Source: Saccharopolyspora shandongensis (GTDB taxonomy: Bacteria > Actinomycetota > Actinomycetes > Mycobacteriales > Pseudonocardiaceae). From it: 64,000 nt of DNA. Made by a program: the position numbers and the translations under genes. The DNA lies in contig NZ_FNOK01000029.1 in assembly GCF_900106995.1 (NCBI RefSeq), positions 49,543-113,542 of the forward strand, read 5' to 3'. Below are positions 50,709 through 59,000 of the stretch, piece after piece. The notes under the pieces are model-generated. The model saw nothing but the letters and a program-made list of their open reading frames with translations. It was not told where the DNA came from and made no database searches. The first letter of the stretch is position 1. Each line of letters begins with the position of its first letter.

Positions 50709-50746
50709 TGAGGCGGTTCACTGAAACCGTTCACTGAAGCGCTTCA
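50709..50746. promoter_or_regulatory. Three tandem LacI-type operators
   Basis: TGAGGCGGTTCA (50709-50720), TGAAACCGTTCA (50722-50733) and TGAAGCGCTTCA (50735-50746) follow each other with an exact 13-base period, each preceded by C. The third is a perfect CG-centred palindrome as LacI/GalR proteins prefer; the first two keep TGA and TTCA ends. The array ends 13 bases before the GTG start of the amidohydrolase. Confidence 0.75.
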
Positions 50747-50759
50747 CAAAGGTGTCTCC

Positions 50760-51656
50760 GTGTCCTATCCGGTGATCGACATCCATCAGCACCTGTGGCC
50801 CGCGGAGTTCATCGACGCGTTGCGCGCACGCGCCGATCCACCGCTGCTGCGCGGCTGGACGCTGCACCTGGCGGGCGAGCCGCCGTTCGAGGTGGATCCG
50901 GCCGATCACGAGCCGTCCGAGCGCGCCGCTCGCGAAGCGGGCACGGCGGTCGCGCTCGTGTCGCTGTCCAGCCCGCTCGGCATCGAGTGGCTGCCGCCGG
51001 ACGAGTCCGAACCGCTGCTGGACGCTTGGCATCGCGGCGCCGCGGCGCTGCCCGATCCGTTCCGGGCGTGGGCGGCGGCCAACGTGCTGGAACCCGACGA
51101 GCAACAGGTGCGCGAGGCGCTCGGCAGCGGATGCGCCGGCCTGCAGATCCCGGCCGACGCCATGCGACGACCGGCCGATGTAGAACGCATCGCCACGCTG
51201 CTCGCGGTGTGCGAGCAGGCGGACCGGCCGGTGTTCGTGCACCCGGGCCCGGCGACCAGCCCGGCCGCCGACGTGCCCGGCTGGTGGCCGCCGGTCGTCG
51301 ACTACGTGGCGCAGCTGCAGGCGGCGTGGTGGTCCTGGCACGTCGCGGGCCGCGCACTGCTCCCGCGGCTGCGGATCTGCTTCGCCGCCGGGGCAGGGCT
51401 GGCGCCGGTGCACCACGAGCGGCTGGCGGCCAGGGGAGGGCAGTTCGACCGCGTCGATCCGGGCGTCTTTGTCGAGACCTCGTCGTACGGGCCGCGCGGG
51501 GTGGACGCGCTGGTCCGGGTGCTCGGGATCGACCCGGTCGTGCTCGGCAGCGACCGCCCCTACGCCGAACCGGTCGATCCGGGGCTGGGAGAGGCCGCCG
51601 CCCGGGCCATCCGCTGCTCGAACCCGCGTCGTCTGCTCGAAGGAGGAACACCGTGA
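50760..51656 (+). CDS. Metal-dependent amidohydrolase (amidohydrolase-2 family)
   Basis: 298 residues. It begins VSYPVIDIHQHLWP with the HxH metal motif (H9, H11) of TIM-barrel amidohydrolases. Later blocks include VFVHPGPATSP, VFVETSSYGPRGVDALVRVL, and VVLGSDRPYAEP with the conserved barrel-end aspartate. Related enzymes hydrolyse lactones or amides or decarboxylate aromatic acids. Start GTG 50760 lies right after the operators. The gene overlaps the cupin gene by four bases. As first gene under LacI control, it probably acts late in the same catabolic route. Confidence 0.85.
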   Translation: MSYPVIDIHQHLWPAEFIDALRARADPPLLRGWTLHLAGEPPFEVDPADHEPSERAAREAGTAVALVSLSSPLGIEWLPPDESEPLLDAWHRGAAALPDPFRAWAAANVLEPDEQQVREALGSGCAGLQIPADAMRRPADVERIATLLAVCEQADRPVFVHPGPATSPAADVPGWWPPVVDYVAQLQAAWWSWHVAGRALLPRLRICFAAGAGLAPVHHERLAARGGQFDRVDPGVFVETSSYGPRGVDALVRVLGIDPVVLGSDRPYAEPVDPGLGEAAARAIRCSNPRRLLEGGTP

Positions 51657-52225
51657 TCGGCGAACCCACCGCGCCCGGTCTGCCCGCCAGGAGAGCGCGC
51701 CGGATCGGCGACGTGCCGGGCGGATTCACCATCGAGGCGCTGCCCGGGCGCTACCTCGACCAAGGCGAACTGCTCGGTCTGGTCGCGGGTCTCGCGCGCC
51801 GGCCGGAGACGTGGCGGCACCACGTCGCGTTCAGCGACGAGAAGCGGCATTACGCATCGCTGCACCGGGACGCGCACGTCGACGTCTGGGTGCTGTGCTG
51901 GACGCCGGAGAACGACACGGGCTGGCACGACCACGACATCTCCGCGTTCGCGGTCGCGGTGGCCCGCGGCGCGCTCGTCGAGCACAACCTGGCCGTCGCC
52001 GGGCCGAGCGCGGCCACCGAGGTCGCCGCCGGCTTCGCGTACGGCGGCGGGCCGGACCACATCCACCGGCTCACCGGACAGGAGCCGCGCAGCGTCTCGA
52101 TCCACGCCTACTCGCCGCCGCTGTGGCGGATGGGCCAGTACTCCGTGACCGACGGCGTGATCCGGCGCGTTTCCGTGTCCTACGCGGAGGAACTGCGTCC
52201 CATCGACGACACCGCGCCGGTCTGA
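51653..52225 (+). CDS. Cysteine-dioxygenase-like cupin
   Basis: 190 residues from GTG 51653 with AGGAGG upstream. The cupin iron site is clear: GWHDHDISAF (H92, H94) and GPDHIHRL (H136 or H138), the three-histidine facial set of type I thiol dioxygenases; VWVLCWTPEND precedes it and SIHAYSPPL follows, with a Tyr in the usual place. Family members oxidise cysteine, 3-mercaptopropionate or other thiols to sulfinates. Its substrate here is open. It is coupled to the amidohydrolase (GTGA) and lies 34 bases before the lyase gene. Confidence 0.82.
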   Translation: MIGEPTAPGLPARRARRIGDVPGGFTIEALPGRYLDQGELLGLVAGLARRPETWRHHVAFSDEKRHYASLHRDAHVDVWVLCWTPENDTGWHDHDISAFAVAVARGALVEHNLAVAGPSAATEVAAGFAYGGGPDHIHRLTGQEPRSVSIHAYSPPLWRMGQYSVTDGVIRRVSVSYAEELRPIDDTAPV

Positions 52226-52259
52226 CCCGGCACGGGTTCCGCGGGGAGGGAAAGGACCA

Positions 52260-53722
52260 TGACTGCGGTGCGCGCCGGAGCACCGGTGCTCCTCGACGGC
52301 GCTGATATGTCCATTGTGGATGTCGTGCGGATCGCCGACGACCGGGTGGCGGTCTGCGTCGCGCCCGCTGCGCTGGCCCGGCTCGGCGCGGCAGCGGTGC
52401 TCACCGGGCCGGTTTACGGGCGCACCACGGGCGTGGGCGCCAACCGCTCCGAGGCGGTGCCCGGCGGTGCCGCGCACGGGATGCGGCTGCTGCGCAGCCA
52501 TGCCAGCGGGATCGGGAACCTGCTGCCGGAGCGGGACGTGCGGGCGATGATGGCCGTCCGCCTGAACCAGGTGCTGCGCGGCGGCACCGGCGTGCGGCCC
52601 GGGCTCGCCGAGGCGATGGCCACGGCGCTCAACGCCGGGGCGTACCCGGAGGTGCACGAGCACGGTTCGGTCGGGACCGGCGATCTCGGGCCGCTGGCGG
52701 AACTCGGGCTCGCCCTCGCGGGCGAGGCGCGCTGGATCGGTCGCGGACCGGCCCCGGTCGTCCTGGCCGAGGGCGAGGCGCTCGCGTTGATCAGCAGCAA
52801 CGCCCTGACCATCGGCCAGGCGGCGCTGGCGGTGGCTGCGGTGCGCGGCCTGGTGTCGGCGACCGCCGCGATCGCGGCGCTGACCGCGCTCGCCGTGGGC
52901 GGCTCGACCGAGCCGTTCGCGCCCGAGGTGCACGCGTGCCGTCCGCACGCTGGCGCCTCCCGGGTCGCGGCCGAGGTGCTGGCGCTGCTCGGGGGCGAGG
53001 TCGTCCCGGGCAGCCGGATCCAGGATCCGTTCGGGCTGCGGTGCTTCCCGCAGGTGCACGGCCCCGTGGTGGAGGCCGCGGCCGACGCCGACGCGGTCGT
53101 GGTGGTGGAGCTCAACGCGGCCGCGGAGAACCCGTTGCTCACGACCGGCGAACCGGCGGCCGCCCGCCACCACGGCGGATTCCACGCCGCCCAGCTGACT
53201 CTCGCGCTGGACCGGTTGCGGCTGGCGATGCTCTCCACTGCCCAGTTGTCGGCCGCGCGGCTGGCGATGCTCACCGAACCCGGGATGACCGGGCTGCGCC
53301 CGTTCCTGGCGGCGGGACCGCCGGGCAGCTCGGGGATCATGGGGCTCGAATACGGCGCGGGCTCCGCGCTCGCCGAACTGCGCGCCGCGGCGTTCCCGGC
53401 GACGCTCGGCCACATCGCGCTGTCCAGGGGCGCCGAAGAACACGCGAGCTTCGCCCCGCAGGCAGTCCGGCAGACGTGTCGCGCCGCGGATGCGTACCGG
53501 CTCGTCCTGGCCTGCGAACTCGTGGCCGCGGTCCGCGCCAACCGGCTGCGCGGCGTCAGCCCGGGACGACCGATCCGCGCGGTCTACCAGCGGGCGTGCG
53601 ATGCGCTGGATCCGGATACCCGGGAGCGCCCGCTGTCCGGCGACGTCGCTGCTGCCGCCACCGTCGTCGACGAGATCCCGCGGCTCGTGCGGTCGGCTAT
53701 TCGTTGCGGCCGAACGCCCTGA
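52260..53722 (+). CDS. HAL/PAL-family lyase lacking the Ala-Ser-Gly triad
   Basis: 487 residues of the aromatic-amino-acid/histidine ammonia-lyase superfamily. The N-terminal active-site tyrosine is kept (VYGRTTGVGA, Y53), as are SSNALTIGQAALA, QDPFGLRCFPQVHGP and LNAAAENPLL. The cofactor loop reads HGSVGTGDLGPLAEL: where canonical enzymes have GASGDLAPL, this has GTGDLGPL (G139-T140-G141), one residue shorter and without the serine that forms the MIO group. Other actinobacterial HAL-like proteins seem to share this form. It may still eliminate ammonia or another group, or bind without classical MIO. Third gene of the LacI operon; its end overlaps acs tail to tail by 26 bases. Confidence 0.82.
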
Positions 53723-55811
53723 TCTCGTCGGCTTCCTCGCGGGTCAGCTGGCGCGGAACCTCGCCGTGGGCGAGCTTCTCGCGCTGGATGCGGTGCCGGA
53801 TCTCCTCGACCACCTCGGGATTGGCCAATGTGGACACGTCGCCGACGTCGGCGAAGTTGGAGATGCCGGCGATGACCCGGCGCATGATCTTCCCGGAGCG
53901 CGTCTTGGGCATGTCGCCGACGATCCAGACGTTCTTCGGCCGGGCGATTTTGCCGATCTCCCGCTCGATCGCGCGGGCCACCGAGTCCTCGATCTCTTCG
54001 CCGGCGTCCCGTCCTGGCTTGAGCGCGACGTACATTTCGACGGCCCGGCCGCGCAGCTCGTCGACGACCGGCACGGCGGCGGCCTCGGCGACCTCCTCGA
54101 CGGTCAGCGCCGCCGACTCCAGCTCCTTGGTGCCCAGTCGGTGCCCGGCCACGTTGATCACGTCGTCGACCCGGCCGAGGATGCGGAAGTAGCCGTCGGC
54201 CGCCTGCACGGCGCCGTCGCCGGCGAAATACGGCCAGTCCCGCCAGTCGGTGCTCGCCGGATCCCGGCAGTACTTCTGGTAGTAGATCTGCAGGAAGCGC
54301 TCGGGCTGGCCCCAGATGGTCTGGAAGATCCCGGGCCACGGGTTGCGGATGCAGATGTTGCCCGCCTTGCCGCTGCCGGCCTCGACGGTGTTCCCGTCCT
54401 CGTCGTAGATCACCGGGAACACTCCGAGCACCCCGGGGCCGCAGCTGCCCGGCTTCATCGGTTGCAGCGCGGGCAGAGTGCTGCCGAGGAACCCGCCGTT
54501 CTCGGTCTGCCACCAGGTGTCGACGACGACCGCCTCGCCCTTGCCCGCCACGTCGTGGTACCAGCGCCACACCTCCGGTTCTATGGGTTCGCCGACGGTC
54601 GTCATGTGCCTGAAGTGGTAGTCGTACTTGCCGGGCTCGTCCGGGCCGAGCTTGCGCAGCATGCGGATCGTGGTCGGCGCGGTGTGGAAGATGCCGACGC
54701 CGAGCCGCTCGGCGATCCGCCAGACGCGGCCGGTATCCGGATAGGTGGGCGCGCCTTCGTAGATCACGCTGGTGGTGCCCAGCGCCAGCGGCCCGTAGAC
54801 GATGTAGGAGTGGCCGGTGATCCACCCGATGTCGGCGCAGCACCAGTAGGTGTCTTCGGGATGGATGTCCTGGTAGTACTTCGACGTGCCGGCGACGTAG
54901 GTGAGGTATCCGCCGGTGGAGTGCTGGCAGCCCTTGGGACGCGCCGTGGTGCCGCTGGTGTACATGAGGAACAGCGGCGCCTCCGAGGGCATCGAGACCG
55001 GCTCGACCACCGCCCCGCGGTGCTCGGCGAGGACCTCGTCGACGAAGCAGTCCCGGTCGTCGACCATCGCGGTCTGCGAGGTGTAGCGACCCGGGTGTCG
55101 CCGCCACACCAGCACCCGGTCGACCTGCTGGCCGAGCTCGTTCGCGGCCCGCACCGCCTCGTCGGCCTTGGCCTTGTGGTCGACCAGCCGGCCGTTGCGG
55201 TAGTAGCCGTCCATCGTCACCAGGACGCGGCTGCCGGAGTCGGCGATCCGCTCGCCGCACGCGACGCCGCTGAACCCGCCGAAGACCTCGGAGTGGATCA
55301 CGCCCAGCCGGGCGCAGGCCAGCATCGCCACGGGCAACTCGGGAACCATCGGCAGGTGGAAGGTGACCCGGTCACCGGTGCGCAGCCCGCAGAAGTCGCG
55401 CAGCACCGCGGCGAACTCGTTGACCTGCCGGTAGAGCTCTTGGTAGGTGATCGTGCGGGTGTCCTCGGCTTCCGGCTCCGGCACCCAGATCAGCGCTGCC
55501 TTGTTGCGGTCGGCGGCCAGGTGCCGGTCGACGCAGTTGTAGCAGGCGTTGAGCCAGCCGCCGACGAACCACTTCCAGAACGGCGCGTTGCCGGTGTCCA
55601 ACGTGGTGTGCCAGTAGGCGTCCCAGCTCAGTAGTTCCGCGTATTCCTTGAAGCAGTCCGGGAAGTGGGCTTCGTCGAAGCGGCGGAAGATGTCCGGGTC
55701 GGCGGCGTTGGCCTGGGCGATGAACCTCGCCGGCGGCTGGTAGTAGTCCTCCTCCCGCCAGTGCACGGAGATCTGTGCCTCGGAATCCGGTGACCCTGAT
55801 GCTGCGGTCAT
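53697..55811 (-). CDS. AMP-forming acetyl-CoA synthetase-like ligase
   Basis: 704 residues with the acyl-adenylate signatures FLMYTSGTTARPKGCQHSTG, VDTWWQTENGG, YFAGDGAVQAADGYFRILGR and DVINVAGHRLGT, and the C-terminal catalytic lysine in KTRSGKIMRRV. The N-terminal block FKWFVGGW-like region (APFWKWFVGGWLNACYNCVD) is typical of acetate-CoA ligases. It should activate acetate or a similar short acid. The 704-residue length is slightly above Acs (about 650). Start ATG 55811 overlaps the small upstream gene's stop (ATGA). Confidence 0.88.
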   Translation of the reverse strand: MTAASGSPDSEAQISVHWREEDYYQPPARFIAQANAADPDIFRRFDEAHFPDCFKEYAELLSWDAYWHTTLDTGNAPFWKWFVGGWLNACYNCVDRHLAADRNKAALIWVPEPEAEDTRTITYQELYRQVNEFAAVLRDFCGLRTGDRVTFHLPMVPELPVAMLACARLGVIHSEVFGGFSGVACGERIADSGSRVLVTMDGYYRNGRLVDHKAKADEAVRAANELGQQVDRVLVWRRHPGRYTSQTAMVDDRDCFVDEVLAEHRGAVVEPVSMPSEAPLFLMYTSGTTARPKGCQHSTGGYLTYVAGTSKYYQDIHPEDTYWCCADIGWITGHSYIVYGPLALGTTSVIYEGAPTYPDTGRVWRIAERLGVGIFHTAPTTIRMLRKLGPDEPGKYDYHFRHMTTVGEPIEPEVWRWYHDVAGKGEAVVVDTWWQTENGGFLGSTLPALQPMKPGSCGPGVLGVFPVIYDEDGNTVEAGSGKAGNICIRNPWPGIFQTIWGQPERFLQIYYQKYCRDPASTDWRDWPYFAGDGAVQAADGYFRILGRVDDVINVAGHRLGTKELESAALTVEEVAEAAAVPVVDELRGRAVEMYVALKPGRDAGEEIEDSVARAIEREIGKIARPKNVWIVGDMPKTRSGKIMRRVIAGISNFADVGDVSTLANPEVVEEIRHRIQREKLAHGEVPRQLTREEADEIRAFGRNE

Positions 55812-56101
55812 CTCCTGACCTCCCGATCGAGCAGGCCGGCGCAGGCTGCGAACTCGTGCAACTCCGCCGCCCACGCGGCGTGGCCGTCGAACGCGCTGAC
55901 GTCTCCCCGGTGCACCGAGTCCCAGCAGAGCTCGTCGGCCAGCCGGATCGCCCTGGCGACAGCTGGGCCCAGCGCGCTCGGCGGCGTCGCCTCCACCTCC
56001 CGGCGCAGGCGCGCGACCCGGCCCACGGCCGTCGGATCGGCCGCCGCCTCCAGTTGCGCCAACCGCAACGATAGTTCGCCGACCAGGTACTGCTGCGTCA
56101 T
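55808..56101 (-). CDS. Small helical protein coupled to the acetyl-CoA synthetase
   Basis: 97 residues from ATG 56101 (GTG 56113 also possible). Mostly helical: YLVGELSLRLAQLEAAADPT, VGRVARLRREVEATP, AVARAIRLADELCWDSVHRG. I recognise no domain. It overlaps the synthetase start by four bases, so its translation is coupled to that enzyme and a regulatory or structural partnership is plausible. Confidence 0.6.
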   Translation of the reverse strand: MTQQYLVGELSLRLAQLEAAADPTAVGRVARLRREVEATPPSALGPAVARAIRLADELCWDSVHRGDVSAFDGHAAWAAELHEFAACAGLLDREVRR

Positions 56102-56192
56102 CGCCACCGCCACCCATCCCGATGTTCGAAACGGGTGTACCCGGGGAGAATTCCATCGTAATCCCGGGAAACCGCGCCGCTACCGAGTCGGA

Positions 56193-57080
56193 TTACCCGT
56201 CCCCGCTCACCCGCCCGGTTTCCGCCGGTGCCGTGCGGGCCGCGACGACCTGGCCGATGAACAGGTCATAGACGACGGCGCCGATGACGCCGCCGACGAG
56301 CGGCCCGACGATGGGGATCCAGAAGTAGGCGCTGAACCACTGGTAGGTTCCGGGCAGGGCGATGTCGCCCCAGCCGGCGATGAACGTCCACAGGCGGGGG
56401 CCGAAGTCGCGCGCCGGGTTGATCGCGTAGCCGGCGTTGGGCCCGAAGGTCAGGCCGATCGCGGTGACGGCCAGGCCGATCAGGAACGGCCCGAGGTTGG
56501 CCGACGGCGCGGTGTTGCGGGTGTCGGTGAGCGCGAAGATGAGCAGCACCAGGATCGCGGTGCCGACGATCTGGTCCAGAAGCGGTCCCCACCACGACCC
56601 GTCGAAGTACTTGGCCGGGAAGGTGGCGAAGATCGCGAAGGTGTCCAGGGACTGGGGGCGGGCGAGACCGGCCTTGGCGTTGAACGCGTCGATCGCCCAG
56701 CCGTACGTCGCGTACACCAGCGCCGCGGCGAGGAACGCGCCCACGACCTGGGCGACGATGTAGGGCACGACCTTCACCCACGGGAAGGCCCGCCGCACCG
56801 CGAAGGCCAGCGTCACCGCCGGGTTGATGTGCGCGCCGCTGACGCCGCCCGCGACGTAGACGCCGAACACCACGCCGAGGCCCCAGCCCCACGCGATGAT
56901 CAGCCAGTTCGCGGGCCCGAAGGCGTCGGACTGCCGCCCCGAGCCGGGCAGTCCGGCGACGGCCACCGCGACCGACGCGCACCCCAGCAGGATCAGGACG
57001 AAGGTCCCCAGGAATTCGGCCAGCAGCTCGCCGCCGAGTCCTGCTCGGTAGCCGCGGCGACGTTCGTTCTCCTCGGCCAT
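56193..57080 (-). CDS. glpF: MIP-family glycerol facilitator
   Basis: 295 residues with six helices and two half-helix loops. The channel motifs are SGAHINPAVTLAF and GYAINPARDFGPR; the aspartate after the second NPAR marks glycerol facilitators rather than water-specific aquaporins. The N-terminus is FLGTFVLILLGCASVAVAVA. It should admit glycerol and similar small polyols. Start ATG 57080 with GGAG upstream. No glycerol kinase or dehydrogenase lies beside it. Confidence 0.88.
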   Translation of the reverse strand: MAEENERRRGYRAGLGGELLAEFLGTFVLILLGCASVAVAVAGLPGSGRQSDAFGPANWLIIAWGWGLGVVFGVYVAGGVSGAHINPAVTLAFAVRRAFPWVKVVPYIVAQVVGAFLAAALVYATYGWAIDAFNAKAGLARPQSLDTFAIFATFPAKYFDGSWWGPLLDQIVGTAILVLLIFALTDTRNTAPSANLGPFLIGLAVTAIGLTFGPNAGYAINPARDFGPRLWTFIAGWGDIALPGTYQWFSAYFWIPIVGPLVGGVIGAVVYDLFIGQVVAARTAPAETGRVSGDG

Positions 57081-57346
57081 CGGTGGCTCCACACGCGAGT
57101 CGATCTGCCCCCATCACGCGATTCGGCCGGTCCGGCGCGGCGGAATCGGTAATCGGAGTGTAGGACTGCCGCTCCGGACGCGCCGGGCGCGAGCGGCCGG
57201 GTGGGGGCTTGCGAAGAGAATTTTTCGTCATACCGTAACCTCGTGGACGGGAAGACGAATCGTGGTTCGCGCGGGCCCGCCGGGGCGCCACGCGCATACC
57301 GGCAGGAGGCCGTCATCGGCGAGCAGGCAGCGGCACGAGTGGACCG
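57081..57346. other. Divergent region between glpF-like and Nramp genes
   Basis: 266 bases holding both promoters. An AT-richer patch near 57210-57245 (GAATTTTTCGTCATACCG) looks most promoter-like. No clear MntR-type palindrome was found. Confidence 0.35.
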
Positions 57347-58618
57347 ATGGGCGTGACCGAGACCGAGGCGGGACGCGATGCCCGGGAGGACCTGGGGCAG
57401 GTGCTCGGCCGGGGGCGGATGCGCGGCGCGCTCGCGATGCTGGGGCCCGCCTTCATCGCGGCCATCGCCTACGTCGACCCGGGCAACTTCTCGACCAACA
57501 TCGGCGCCGGCGCGGAGTTCGGCTACGCGCTGGTGTGGGTCGTGGTGCTGGCGAACCTGATGGCGATGCCGGTGCAGTTCCTGTCCGCGAAGATCGGCGT
57601 GGTCACCGGCAAGACGCTGCCCGAGGTGTGCCGGGAGCGGCACTCCCGGCCGGTGCGGTGGGGCCTGTGGCTGCAGGCGGAGATCGTCGCCATGTCGACC
57701 GACCTCGCCGAGTTCGTCGGCGCCGCCCTCGGCCTGTACCTGCTGTTCGGCATCCCGATGGTGCCGGCGGCGCTGATCACTGCGGTCGTCGCGTTCGCGC
57801 TGCTGGGCCTGCAGGCGCGCGGCTTCCGGCCCTTCGAGCGGGCGATCGCCGGGTTGCTGCTGCTGATCATCGCCGGCTTCGCCTACCAGCTGCTGCGCAT
57901 CGGCGTGGAGCCCGCCCAGGCCATCGCCGGGCTGGTGCCGTCGCTGCCGGCCGGCAGCGCCTACCTCGCGGTGGGGATCGTCGGCGCCACCGTGATGCCG
58001 CACGTGGTCTACCTCCACTCGGCGCTCACCAGCCGCCGGGTGGCCGTCTCGACCGACGACGACCGCCGGAAGGTGCTGCGCTTCGAGCGCTGGGACGTGG
58101 TCATCGCGCTCGGCCTCGCCGGGTTGATCAACCTGTCGATGCTGGTCATGGCCGCGAAGCTGTTCCACAGCAGCGGCAACACCGGGATCAGCAGCATCGA
58201 GGACGCGCACGCGGGCCTCGCCACGTTCGCCGGCGGCACCGCCGCCCTGGTGTTCGCGGTCGCCCTGCTGGCGTCCGGGATCTCGTCCTCCAGCGTCGGC
58301 ACCTTCGCCGGTCAGGTCGTGATGGCCGGGTTCATCAACTTCCGGATTCCGCTGCTGCTGCGCCGGTTGATCACGATGACGCCCGCGCTCGTGGTGATCG
58401 TGCTCGGCATGAACCCCACCGACGTCCTCAACTTCAGCCAGGTCGTGCTGAGCTTCGGCATCCCGTTCGCGCTGATCCCGCTGCTGCTGGTGACGAGGGA
58501 CCGCTCGGTCATGGGCGACTTCGCGAACCCGCGCTGGCTGACGGCGGTGATGACGGCGATCACGACGCTGATCATCGGCCTGAACGCCTACCTCCTCTAC
58601 GACCAGTTCCTGGGCTGA
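57347..58618 (+). CDS. mntH: Nramp-family Mn2+/Fe2+ transporter
   Basis: 423 residues, about 11 helices. The metal-binding helix-1 motif AAIAYVDPGNFSTNIGAGAE (DPGN) and the helix-6 motif GATVMPHVVYLHSAL (MPH) are intact; these supply the Asp, Asn and Met ligands of Nramp proteins. Proton-driven uptake of manganese is expected. ATG 57347. The following pyrophosphatase-like gene starts four bases after the stop, so they are probably co-transcribed. Confidence 0.92.
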   Translation: MGVTETEAGRDAREDLGQVLGRGRMRGALAMLGPAFIAAIAYVDPGNFSTNIGAGAEFGYALVWVVVLANLMAMPVQFLSAKIGVVTGKTLPEVCRERHSRPVRWGLWLQAEIVAMSTDLAEFVGAALGLYLLFGIPMVPAALITAVVAFALLGLQARGFRPFERAIAGLLLLIIAGFAYQLLRIGVEPAQAIAGLVPSLPAGSAYLAVGIVGATVMPHVVYLHSALTSRRVAVSTDDDRRKVLRFERWDVVIALGLAGLINLSMLVMAAKLFHSSGNTGISSIEDAHAGLATFAGGTAALVFAVALLASGISSSSVGTFAGQVVMAGFINFRIPLLLRRLITMTPALVVIVLGMNPTDVLNFSQVVLSFGIPFALIPLLLVTRDRSVMGDFANPRWLTAVMTAITTLIIGLNAYLLYDQFLG

Positions 58619-58622
58619 GGCG

Positions 58623-58994
58623 GTGGAAACCGAGGAGCATCCCGGCTCGGTGCGGTTCTTCGCCGCGCTGGCCGATCTCGTGCGGCACGGCGAGATCGTC
58701 GTCGACCGGCCGAGGGGACGGCCGCACCCGCGCATCCCGGACGTCGTCTACCCGCTGGACTACGGCTACCTCGCGGGCACCATCGGAGGCGACGGCGGAG
58801 GAATCGACGTCTTCGTCGGCTCGGCCGCGGGCGCTGGCGTGGTGGGCGTCCTGCTCACCGCGGACCTGGCCAAGCGGGACGCCGAGATCAAGGTGCTTGT
58901 CGACTGCTCACCCGAGGAGGTCGAGATCGCCAGGGAGTTCGTCACCGGAGTCCTCGGCATCGGCGGTCATCTCGTGCGGCCGGGCGAGCCCTAG
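58623..58994 (+). CDS. Inorganic-pyrophosphatase-like protein, altered active site
   Basis: 123 residues from GTG 58623. The family I pyrophosphatase landmarks are VVYPLDYGYLAGT and a following GGDGGGIDVFVG. In active enzymes that loop is DGDPLDVLV; here the second metal-binding aspartate and the proline are replaced by glycines, and the protein is about 50 residues shorter than usual. It may bind another phosphorylated compound or have lost activity. It is coupled to the Mn transporter gene; pyrophosphatases need Mg or Mn, which makes the pairing suggestive. Confidence 0.75.
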   Translation: METEEHPGSVRFFAALADLVRHGEIVVDRPRGRPHPRIPDVVYPLDYGYLAGTIGGDGGGIDVFVGSAAGAGVVGVLLTADLAKRDAEIKVLVDCSPEEVEIAREFVTGVLGIGGHLVRPGEP

Positions 58995-59000
58995 CCCGCA

